A stretch of 64,000 nucleotides of DNA, taken from Actinomycetota bacterium. Lineage in GTDB: Bacteria; Actinomycetota; Actinomycetes; Nanopelagicales; Nanopelagicaceae. Positions 17,058 through 24,157 of the stretch are shown here, one piece after another. The position numbers and the translations under genes were made by a program. The DNA is taken from assembly GCA_009698615.1 (NCBI GenBank), contig WLPU01000001.1, positions 146,075 through 210,074 on the forward strand, in the 5' to 3' direction. Below the pieces are notes generated by a model. The model made no database searches and was not told the DNA's origin. It was given only the letters and a program-made list of their open reading frames with translations. The stretch's first letter is position 1; each line of letters opens with the position of its first letter.

Positions 17058-18302
17058 GTGAAGCGCACTCCGTTATTGCTTCTCGTCATATTCGCTCTGC
17101 TGTTTTATGTTGCACCTGCCCACGCCGCTCTCAAGTCAGTCTCGGTTACACCCCTGGCACAGTTGGCTGTGATACCTACTGGAGATGATGTTGCAGGAAT
17201 GCTAGTGGCAGGTAAATTTATTTACATTTATGGCACCTCTGGCAGCAACGCCTTTGTGCGCTCAATAGATGGCCAAGGCGTTGTTAATTGGACACTCTCC
17301 CTTGATACAGGAGCAGATGAAATATCGACCGCTGTAACACGAGATACAGCAGGAAATATTTGGGTTTTTGGAAGTGCGAGCAAAACTAGTGGAGTAAGCC
17401 CAACCCCAAGTCAAACTCCTTCTGCCAGTGCGTCAACTATGACTTCGCTCCTCAACCCAGATGGAGTGGTGCTAGATCCAGAAGTTGCGTTGCGCAACGA
17501 CTTGAATACTTTGGTTGCCTGGAAGGTTTCACCGACGGGTGTATTGCTCTCCACGTTTACTACCGATTTTGGCCAACCGGTATTAGCGCGCGCAGCAGTG
17601 GAGTCATTAGGAACGGTCTCAGTTGTTGGTTTAACGACCACCACCATGGGTAGTGTCGGGTTTTTCGTTCAGTCCGATGCAATCGGAAACTTTGCTAAGC
17701 CTTTGTTTATCGGAAAAGCTGACACAGATATAAATTCTTTAGCGAAAAGATCAGATGGATCATTTGTGCTTGCGGGAGCTAGCAGTGAAGTCTTGGGCGG
17801 AAAATCCCTGAAAGGGGTTCGCGATGGAGTCATTGTAAGAATCGTCAAGAATAAGATTGTTTCAGTAGTTCGAAGCTCCAACATTAAAGCGACTCGCTCC
17901 TGGCAAAATACTTCAAACTCATTATTTTTTGGCGGTAGTGCAGCCGCAAGTGGAAAAAATGAAGCAGTCGCAACAAAATTTGCCGTTAATGCAAACGGGG
18001 TTGTACCGACTTGGACGGTACGTTTTCCAGCTCAAGGCCCCGCAATTACAACTGATGTATCTGCGACTTCACACGCGATGACCTTTTCGTCAATAAGTGC
18101 CATTCCGGGTGTTGTAGGTTGGAAGCCAAGTAAGGGCCAGACGGTGACTTTGATTTATGATGCTAAATGGGCTGTGAAAGGGGCATATAGCTCATTGCTT
18201 CTTTCAAACCCGATTGATGCGGGTTTTAGTAATGATTTAGGTCTTGTCGTGCTCGAATCAGGCGCATTTGGCGTTTCGATTTTTCATGCACTTACAAGGT
18301 AA
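17058..18302 (+). CDS. Secreted protein of unknown function, probable beta-propeller
   Basis: 414 residues starting at GTG. A clear signal peptide covers about residues 1-23 (LLLLVIFALLFYVAPAHA), with a probable AxA cleavage site. The mature part is rich in Gly/Ser/Val/Thr strands. Repeated phrases such as GKFIYIYGTSG, GNIWVFGSAS, GTVSVVGLTT and GSFVLAGASSE suggest a WD40/SBBP-like propeller. A Ser/Pro/Thr-rich linker near residue 120 (SPTPSQTPSASAS) interrupts it. No catalytic motif is seen and I do not recognise the family. No ribosome site precedes the GTG, but it lies ten bases after proC, so coupling or reinitiation is plausible. Confidence 0.7.
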   Translation: MKRTPLLLLVIFALLFYVAPAHAALKSVSVTPLAQLAVIPTGDDVAGMLVAGKFIYIYGTSGSNAFVRSIDGQGVVNWTLSLDTGADEISTAVTRDTAGNIWVFGSASKTSGVSPTPSQTPSASASTMTSLLNPDGVVLDPEVALRNDLNTLVAWKVSPTGVLLSTFTTDFGQPVLARAAVESLGTVSVVGLTTTTMGSVGFFVQSDAIGNFAKPLFIGKADTDINSLAKRSDGSFVLAGASSEVLGGKSLKGVRDGVIVRIVKNKIVSVVRSSNIKATRSWQNTSNSLFFGGSAAASGKNEAVATKFAVNANGVVPTWTVRFPAQGPAITTDVSATSHAMTFSSISAIPGVVGWKPSKGQTVTLIYDAKWAVKGAYSSLLLSNPIDAGFSNDLGLVVLESGAFGVSIFHALTR

Positions 18303-18353
18303 CCTAACCTCCCTAGGGCTCGAGGCTCTAACTGTAGAAGGAGATCGTGGCGT

Positions 18354-18455
18354 ATGGGTTCAGTAATCAAGAAGCGACGTAAGCGGATGGCTAAGAAGAA
18401 GCATAAGAAACTTCTGAAAAAGACTCGCATCCAGCGTCGTAACGCCAAGAAGTAA
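18354..18455 (+). CDS. 30S ribosomal protein bS22 (33 residues, AURKAIP1/COX24-type)
   Basis: Small ORF encoding a very basic peptide, [17 protein letters not shown] onward and ending RRNAKK. It closely matches the 33-residue actinobacterial protein found on the mycobacterial 30S subunit near the decoding centre and named bS22. Strong support comes from AAGGAG at 18338-18343, ten bases before the ATG, and from the position downstream of proC, as I recall in mycobacteria. A GTG seven bases upstream is in another frame and stops after eleven codons. It is often missed by gene callers because of its size. The convergent metalloprotease gene ends eleven bases after the stop. Confidence 0.92.
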   Translation: MGSVIKKRRKRMAKKKHKKLLKKTRIQRRNAKK

Positions 18456-18466
18456 CTCTCTTTTCC

Positions 18467-20848
18467 TTAGACCTTTATTAAAGAGAGCTTTCCTGCAATT
18501 GACGCCACAATAAAGCGGTCCTTATTTATTATCACCCAATTGCTTTGCATTCGTTGAGCGTCAAGCGCGCTAGAAATAAATTTAATTGAAGGCTTTGAAA
18601 GTTGGGGAACTAAGTCAAAAGCGCAAAGTCTATTTTGGCATCCAAAGAGCATTGTTTTGGCATCAACGCTCATCGGGAATGTAGGAGCACCGAAACCTTC
18701 AGCGGTCACCGTCGTCATCACCGATGGGTTATTCAAATTAACCCAACGCAGTTGATTAGGGTTTGGAATTGTTAAACTCGAAGCAGTGAGCCATGCAGCG
18801 ATGATGCCATCAGCACTTTTATTCAGCGAGACGTCATATCCGACTACTGCGGTTTCAACGCTTGAAGTATCTAAAGTTTGGTAGGACCAATCCAACTTTG
18901 AAGCCGAACTTCGCGTTGCTAGTCGAATTTCTCCGGCGATCATGACCTTTTGCTGATTGAGACCGATTACGGAGTCGTAGAGAACTGAAACCTTCGCACC
19001 CACTGTGACCGCACGAATATGAAACGCTACATCTCCAGTTGTGCGTCCATCAGTTTTGCGATCTCCGTCTACGAGGTCATAGATCCATTGTCCACTTGAA
19101 CCTTTGACCGCTCCCAACAGAATGCCTTGACTTTCATCGCGGTAGAAAACCTGAATTCCGCTGGCAGTGATTGCACAAGCATTACTTGCGCTGACATCAC
19201 TTGCGGTGCGCACGCGATCTGGTTGATCGTAGGGTTGAACGACCGGACCATTTCCATCAACAATTTCATATTTAAATCCGAGATTGTCATAGGTGGCATA
19301 GCGCAAATCTTTGTCTATTAAATCAGAGTAAAAGATGTGCAAGATTTGCTTTGTTCCAACTCCGCTAATGCAAGCCGAGACTGGACCTGATACATCGTGT
19401 CCGGTGCGGCCTGCAGTCCCGCCACGACCATCGACTAGAACTTTTTTCCAAACCCTGCCTGTCCAGAGCGCTAGTTTTACAGTGCCACTCTTCTTATCCG
19501 TGTAAACAATCGCTGGTTGATTTCGAAAGGAAGTTACGACGTTAAATCTTCCATCTGCCAAGGAGTCCAGAGCTGTCACAGCAAGCGCAGCTTGTGGTGT
19601 TACAGCATTTGTGAGGGCAGGATCTGAAGGCCCTAATGAATTCTTAGCGGTAATTGAAAAGGAGTAACTGGTGCCATTTTTGAGTGAGGGGATGAGAACA
19701 GGACTTGATGTAGTCGTGACGACTTCACCTGTTTTGGTGTTCTTAACAAGATATTCGCTAATTTGAGCTGTCCGGACATTGGCTGGAAGATCAAATGAAA
19801 CTACGGCGGATTTATCACCAATGATGGCCACAGGATTTCTCGGTGGCGATGGAAGCATGATTGCGATTCCAACTGGCGGCTTATTTCTTAAGTCATCCAT
19901 CATTGCTAGAAGCAGTGGACCCGGGCCTTGAAAGACTTCGCCGGCATCTAAGTTTGGTGTCATTACAGAATCTAGCCCCGAGGATGAATATGTTTTTTCA
20001 TCTAAATGACTTACTGAAGAACCATCTTCATATCGGGTAGGCGAATACAACAATGGCTTCACTCCACCGTTGGCCTTGATGCCGAGCGGGCCCGACCAAA
20101 CCAATGGACCAGTAAGGGCAAGACCGAGTTCAAGTGATGGTGATGGCAAGTCAGATAAACGTCTTGCATCCGGCACTTGTACGTAAGCATCGTATGCAGT
20201 GGGCTGATCGATGCTTCCATATCTGAAGTATGTGTCGTAAGAATCAGTGGATAGAAAACCAAGGCCATGGCCAAGTTCATGAATAAAAACTGATTCGAGG
20301 TCGTACTCTGTTTTAGTTGGAGCACCATCATTTCGCTGGTCCCAATTTGCAGATGAATTAACTTGTATGACAATTTCGGCATTGTTCTTATCGAGGTCTT
20401 GTCCCGCCAACGCATTAGCGAGTGCGGAGGGGTACCAGAGGGTTGGATCTGGCGCATTGGCAAAATTTAAGAAATAGTTTCCAGGACGAGCACTTCCAAG
20501 GACCCCATAAGAAGATGATCGCCCCCACGTTGCATCGACGCTAATGGGGACTTTAGAAACAAAATTCGCAGACCAAATATCTATTGCAGCTTGGACATCA
20601 TTCTTTGCCCACACCGGAAAGTTCTTATAGTTAACGACGAAAGTGCTCTTTGGATCTAGATGCACCCCACCGGATGTACGAGCTAAAGCGGTCTTAGTGG
20701 CTGGTCCGGCGTAAACATGTCCCCATACAGTTGAGGGACGTTCGTGCATTTGAGAAAGAGCGCTTGCTTGTGGCGCACTAAGAATTCCCGCAAGAAGGGC
20801 AACGAGTGCGACCTTGATGGGAATTGAGGGGGAGCGCCTAATTTTCAT
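18467..20848 (-). CDS. Large secreted zincin-like metalloprotease with Fn3 and repeat domain
   Basis: 793 residues from the ATG at 20848. This is preferred because it begins a textbook signal peptide (IPIKVALVALLAGILSAPQASA). A longer frame upstream has no such logic and would cover the divergent gene. The catalytic helix HELGHGLGFLS is at residues 190-200. In classical metzincins the eleventh position is a third His or Asp; here it is Ser. A fibronectin type III domain lies at roughly 325-410 (YSFSITAKNSLGPSDPA). The C-terminal half holds propeller-like repeats ending in VDG (KKVLVDG, YEIVDG, YDLVDG). Probably an exported protein acting at the cell surface. Protease activity is inferred from the motif; the target is unknown. 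A TACGGT -10-like element lies eight bases before the ATG. Confidence 0.78.
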   Translation of the reverse strand: MKIRRSPSIPIKVALVALLAGILSAPQASALSQMHERPSTVWGHVYAGPATKTALARTSGGVHLDPKSTFVVNYKNFPVWAKNDVQAAIDIWSANFVSKVPISVDATWGRSSSYGVLGSARPGNYFLNFANAPDPTLWYPSALANALAGQDLDKNNAEIVIQVNSSANWDQRNDGAPTKTEYDLESVFIHELGHGLGFLSTDSYDTYFRYGSIDQPTAYDAYVQVPDARRLSDLPSPSLELGLALTGPLVWSGPLGIKANGGVKPLLYSPTRYEDGSSVSHLDEKTYSSSGLDSVMTPNLDAGEVFQGPGPLLLAMMDDLRNKPPVGIAIMLPSPPRNPVAIIGDKSAVVSFDLPANVRTAQISEYLVKNTKTGEVVTTTSSPVLIPSLKNGTSYSFSITAKNSLGPSDPALTNAVTPQAALAVTALDSLADGRFNVVTSFRNQPAIVYTDKKSGTVKLALWTGRVWKKVLVDGRGGTAGRTGHDVSGPVSACISGVGTKQILHIFYSDLIDKDLRYATYDNLGFKYEIVDGNGPVVQPYDQPDRVRTASDVSASNACAITASGIQVFYRDESQGILLGAVKGSSGQWIYDLVDGDRKTDGRTTGDVAFHIRAVTVGAKVSVLYDSVIGLNQQKVMIAGEIRLATRSSASKLDWSYQTLDTSSVETAVVGYDVSLNKSADGIIAAWLTASSLTIPNPNQLRWVNLNNPSVMTTVTAEGFGAPTFPMSVDAKTMLFGCQNRLCAFDLVPQLSKPSIKFISSALDAQRMQSNWVIINKDRFIVASIAGKLSLIKV

Positions 20849-20883
20849 ATTGCCGAACCGTATCAGGATGAGATGATCAGTCC

Positions 20884-21198
20884 ATGGCCACCGATTCCGA
20901 AGACGTATTTGCCAGAGTGCGACGAGAGCTTTCACCCGTTTTCGACTCCTCAGGCGATTCTCACGTTTCGCAAGTGACTTTGGACGAAGCCCGGGCCGAT
21001 CTTGCACGGGCCATTAGCAGAATTACTCATGGCGCACTTTCTGAAAAGTTTGGACCACTGGTGGGGACGATTACCGAAACTACAGTTGTCTCGGTTCTTA
21101 AAGATCTCGAATCAAATCTATATAGAGCAAAAGGTGACTTTACTTTAGTTGCACAAGAGTTAATTGATCGCGCGGTTACTAAGCGAAAGAAGAAGTAA
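20884..21198 (+). CDS. Small hypothetical protein (104 residues)
   Basis: Unrecognised. Mostly helical in appearance: an acidic N-terminal third, then LDEARADLARAISRITHGAL and a basic C-terminal tail ending KRKKK. No signal, membrane span or Cys. Its TAA shares a base with the ATG of the glutaredoxin-like gene (TAATG), which is the main evidence that it is real. It starts 35 bp from the divergent secreted protease. The basic tail might bind nucleic acid, but that is a guess. Confidence 0.55.
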   Translation: MATDSEDVFARVRRELSPVFDSSGDSHVSQVTLDEARADLARAISRITHGALSEKFGPLVGTITETTVVSVLKDLESNLYRAKGDFTLVAQELIDRAVTKRKKK

Positions 21199-21452
21199 TG
21201 CGTAACGTAATTACGATCTACTCTCGCCAAAACTGCCACCTGTGTGATGTCGCGTTGACACAGTTAGAGCAACTTCAGAAAGAATTAGATTTTGATCTTG
21301 ATAAGATTTTCATTGATAAAAACCCGCAATTAGAAAAAGAATATGGGGAGCAAGTTCCTGTTATTTTGATAGACGGAAAACAACATGATTTTTTCAGAGT
21401 GGATCCAGTGAGGTTTAGATCTTCCCTTGAAAAACATCGTCAGCATCAATAA
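21198..21452 (+). CDS. Glutaredoxin-family protein (DUF836-like)
   Basis: 84 residues with a thioredoxin-like fold. The N-terminal strand ITIYSRQNCHLCDVAL carries a CxxC redox pair (CHLC), and QVPVILIDG supplies the cis-proline. It ends FRVDPVRFRSSL, matching the small actinobacterial glutaredoxin-like family. It probably reduces disulfides in the cytoplasm; the partner is unknown. Coupled to the preceding small gene by a one-base overlap. Its last 38 bases overlap the convergent XPB helicase gene, so the two messages are antisense to each other at their 3' ends. Confidence 0.85.
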   Translation: MRNVITIYSRQNCHLCDVALTQLEQLQKELDFDLDKIFIDKNPQLEKEYGEQVPVILIDGKQHDFFRVDPVRFRSSLEKHRQHQ

Positions 21453-23064
21453 TTTTGTAAGAGTAACCCTGCTCAGCTAAGAAGCGCTGGCGGTTTTGTG
21501 CGAAATCTTGATCAATGGTGTCTCGAGATACCACCGAATAGAAACGTGCAGTGCGCCCATCGGCTTTAGGGCGCAAGATGCGGCCAAGTCGCTGGGCTTC
21601 TTCTTGACGAGAGCCAAATGCGCCAGAAACCTGAATCGCAACTGTTGCATCTGGAAGATCAATGGAGAAGTTGGCAACTTTTGAAACCACCAAGCACTTG
21701 ATTTCGCCAGTTCGAAAGAGGCCAAACAAGCGTTCGCGCTCTTTGATTGGCGTATCTCCTTTAATGAGTGGAACGCCGAGAACTTCTGAGAGTTCATCGA
21801 GTTGATCGATATATTGCCCGATAACCAAGAGTTGGTCATCGGCATGGCGTTTAGCCAACTCTTCGACAACATTTCTCTTTGTTCGAGTGGTTGCGCAGAG
21901 ACGGTAACGATTTTCCGGTTCGGCCGTTGCATACGCCAGGCGTTCTGCTTCAGTCAAGGTGACTCGAACTTCTATACATTCGGCCGGTGCGATATACCCT
22001 TGCGCCTCAATTTCTTTCCATGGAACATCAAAACGCTTTGGCCCGATCAATGAAAACACTTCGCCCTCAAGTCCATCTTCTCGAACCAAGGTAGCGGTGA
22101 GGCCAAGGCGCCTGCGCGATTGAATATCTGCAGTAAATCTAAAGATAGGCGCTGGTAATAAGTGGACTTCATCGTAAATGATTAAGCCCCAGTCATGAGT
22201 GTCAAAAAGATCAAGGTGAGAGTAAACGCCATTTTTCTTTTTTGTCATTACTTGGTAGGTAGCAATAGTTACGGGGCGAATCTCTTTTTTGGATCCAGAA
22301 TATTCGCCGATCTCATCTTCGTTTAAAGTCGTGCGTTGAAGTAATTCTTCCCGCCATTGACGGGCAGCAATTGTGTTGGTCACCAAGATCAAAGTAGTCG
22401 CTTTCGCGTGAGCCATTGCAGCGGCACCAACAATTGTCTTTCCGGCACCGCAGGGAAGCACGACAACACCCGAACCACCGTGCCAAAAACCCTCTGCTGC
22501 CAATTCTTGATACTGGCGAATTTTCCAACCATCTTGAACCAAATCAATTTCATGATGTTGTCCATCAACGTAACCAGCAAAATCTTCTGCCGGCCAACCA
22601 AGACGCAAGAGAGATTGTTTGATATGTCCACGCTGGCTGGGGTGCACGGCAATAGTTTCCGGATCAATGCGAGGTCCCAGAAGCGGTGCAATCTTTTTTG
22701 AACGGATGACTTCTTCCAAAACCGCAGTATCAGTAGTAATAAGGACAAGACCATGAATCGGATTTGCCTCAAGGCGCAGACGTCCATATCGCGACATCGT
22801 CTCGGCGACATCTATCAAAATGGAGTGAGGAACTGCGTACCTCGAATATTGCAAGAGTGTGTCGATCACCTGTTCTGCATCATGGCCGGCGGCTCGGGCA
22901 TTCCATAAACCAAGGGATGTGAGGCGATAGGTATGAATATGTTCTGGAGAGCGCTCTAGTTCTGCAAAGGGAGCAATTGCTCGTCGACATTCAGTGCTAA
23001 GTGGATGGTCGATATCCAAGAGAAGTGTTTTGTCACTTTGGACAATTAGCGGTCCTTCAGTCAT
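21415..23064 (-). CDS. XPB/ERCC3-type DNA repair helicase
   Basis: 549 residues, bacterial XPB homologue (SF2, 3' to 5' helicase). The N-terminal damage-recognition-like domain is about residues 1-180. Walker A LPCGAGKTIVGAAA is near 203, the DEVH box IIYDEVHLLPAPIFR near 292, and GLTATLVREDG is motif III. Motifs V-VI are IQVSGAFGSRQEEAQRLGRILRP. In eukaryotes XPB opens DNA for excision repair; the bacterial role is less clear. It is the last gene in a minus-strand run: its start overlaps the M20 peptidase stop by eight bases, and an XPB-N-domain protein precedes that. Its 3' end overlaps the glutaredoxin gene. Confidence 0.93.
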   Translation of the reverse strand: MTEGPLIVQSDKTLLLDIDHPLSTECRRAIAPFAELERSPEHIHTYRLTSLGLWNARAAGHDAEQVIDTLLQYSRYAVPHSILIDVAETMSRYGRLRLEANPIHGLVLITTDTAVLEEVIRSKKIAPLLGPRIDPETIAVHPSQRGHIKQSLLRLGWPAEDFAGYVDGQHHEIDLVQDGWKIRQYQELAAEGFWHGGSGVVVLPCGAGKTIVGAAAMAHAKATTLILVTNTIAARQWREELLQRTTLNEDEIGEYSGSKKEIRPVTIATYQVMTKKKNGVYSHLDLFDTHDWGLIIYDEVHLLPAPIFRFTADIQSRRRLGLTATLVREDGLEGEVFSLIGPKRFDVPWKEIEAQGYIAPAECIEVRVTLTEAERLAYATAEPENRYRLCATTRTKRNVVEELAKRHADDQLLVIGQYIDQLDELSEVLGVPLIKGDTPIKERERLFGLFRTGEIKCLVVSKVANFSIDLPDATVAIQVSGAFGSRQEEAQRLGRILRPKADGRTARFYSVVSRDTIDQDFAQNRQRFLAEQGYSYKIIDADDVFQGKI

Positions 23065-24157
23065 TTAGTAAATCCAGAACAAAGGCGCGCAAGAAGTCCG
23101 AACGTTCTTGAAGTGCTTTGACGCTGGCCCATTCATTATGTGCATGTGCACCTTCGCCAACAGCGCCAAGTCCATCGAGCACCTTGGCTCCTGCGGCAGC
23201 CGCAAAGTTTCCATCACTTGCTCCACCTACAGAGACATGTCCTAAGTCCATACCTAAAGTTGCGGCAACCTTTTTGGCCCGCTCGTACAACTCTTTTGTT
23301 GAACTCAATTCCATGGGAGGGCGATTAAGTCCTCCCAAAATTTCAATTCGAGCACCTGGATGAGAAGGTTTCAGTGCGCGGATCGCTGCATCAACGCGAA
23401 CTAAATCTGCTTGCAAGTAAGAGCGTGCATCAACATCGAGAACTGCATGATCGGGCACAGTATTTGCCGTGTTTCCAGATTTCAATAAAGTAGGAACGAC
23501 TGTTGTGGAATGTTCGCGATTTTCTAGGGCGGCAAGCTGCAAAATGATGTGGGCAATTTCTACAGTGGCGTTGATCCCCTTTTCAGGTTCAAGGCCAGCA
23601 TGTGCTGCCTTTCCATGAATATTGATGTGGTACATCGCTGTGCCTTTTCGACCCGTCTTCACCTTTCCTTCACTGGCTGCTTCTAAAACCAAAACAGCTT
23701 TTGCTTTCTTAGAAATCTCGACAATAAAATCCTTAGAAGTTGCACTTCCGGTTTCTTCATCTGTTGTTGCAATAAGCGCAACGGATCCCGAAACTCCCTT
23801 GAGTGCATAAAGGGCTTGAATGAATCCAGCTTTCATGTCATAGATTCCAGGTCCTCGCGCAACATCACCTTCGACGCTCCATAATGGAGAAAAAGAACCG
23901 TGCGGCCAGACTGTGTCTAGGTGAGCAAGTAGAACTACATCAGGTGATTTATCGCCCCACCAGAAAACGGGGCGACCCTGAACTTCTTGAATTGTTGCTG
24001 GAGAGCCAAGAACTTGCGTGGCTAGATCGCTAGCAAGTTGTACTACTGCCTTGCATGCTTCCAGATCTTCAGTCGGAGATTCACATCTGACTAAGGATTC
24101 CAAGGAGGTGAGCATGGGTTCAATTCTGCCGTATTTGTTCTCACTCTGGGAGGTCAT
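23057..24157 (-). CDS. M20-family metallopeptidase (glutamate carboxypeptidase/ArgE-like)
   Basis: 366 residues. Di-zinc motifs are in order: LLAHLDTVWPHG (His and catalytic Asp), RGPGIYDMKAGF (bridging Asp), TTDEETGS (catalytic Glu and metal Glu), and the C-terminal AHAHNEW (His). A dimerisation insert covers about 180-290 (GKAAHAGLEPEKGINA). It resembles carboxypeptidase G2, which cleaves C-terminal glutamate, but substrates of M20 enzymes vary widely. The striking feature is context: it overlaps the XPB-N gene upstream by four bases (ATGA) and the XPB gene downstream by eight, so three genes are tightly coupled although only two have an obvious DNA role. Confidence 0.88.
   Translation of the reverse strand: MTSQSENKYGRIEPMLTSLESLVRCESPTEDLEACKAVVQLASDLATQVLGSPATIQEVQGRPVFWWGDKSPDVVLLAHLDTVWPHGSFSPLWSVEGDVARGPGIYDMKAGFIQALYALKGVSGSVALIATTDEETGSATSKDFIVEISKKAKAVLVLEAASEGKVKTGRKGTAMYHINIHGKAAHAGLEPEKGINATVEIAHIILQLAALENREHSTTVVPTLLKSGNTANTVPDHAVLDVDARSYLQADLVRVDAAIRALKPSHPGARIEILGGLNRPPMELSSTKELYERAKKVAATLGMDLGHVSVGGASDGNFAAAAGAKVLDGLGAVGEGAHAHNEWASVKALQERSDFLRAFVLDLLND

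Noticed and set aside
20849..21007. Longer start for the secreted protease at 21007
   Set aside because: The extension covers the divergent 104-residue gene, is highly basic, and hides the signal peptide that begins at ATG 20848.
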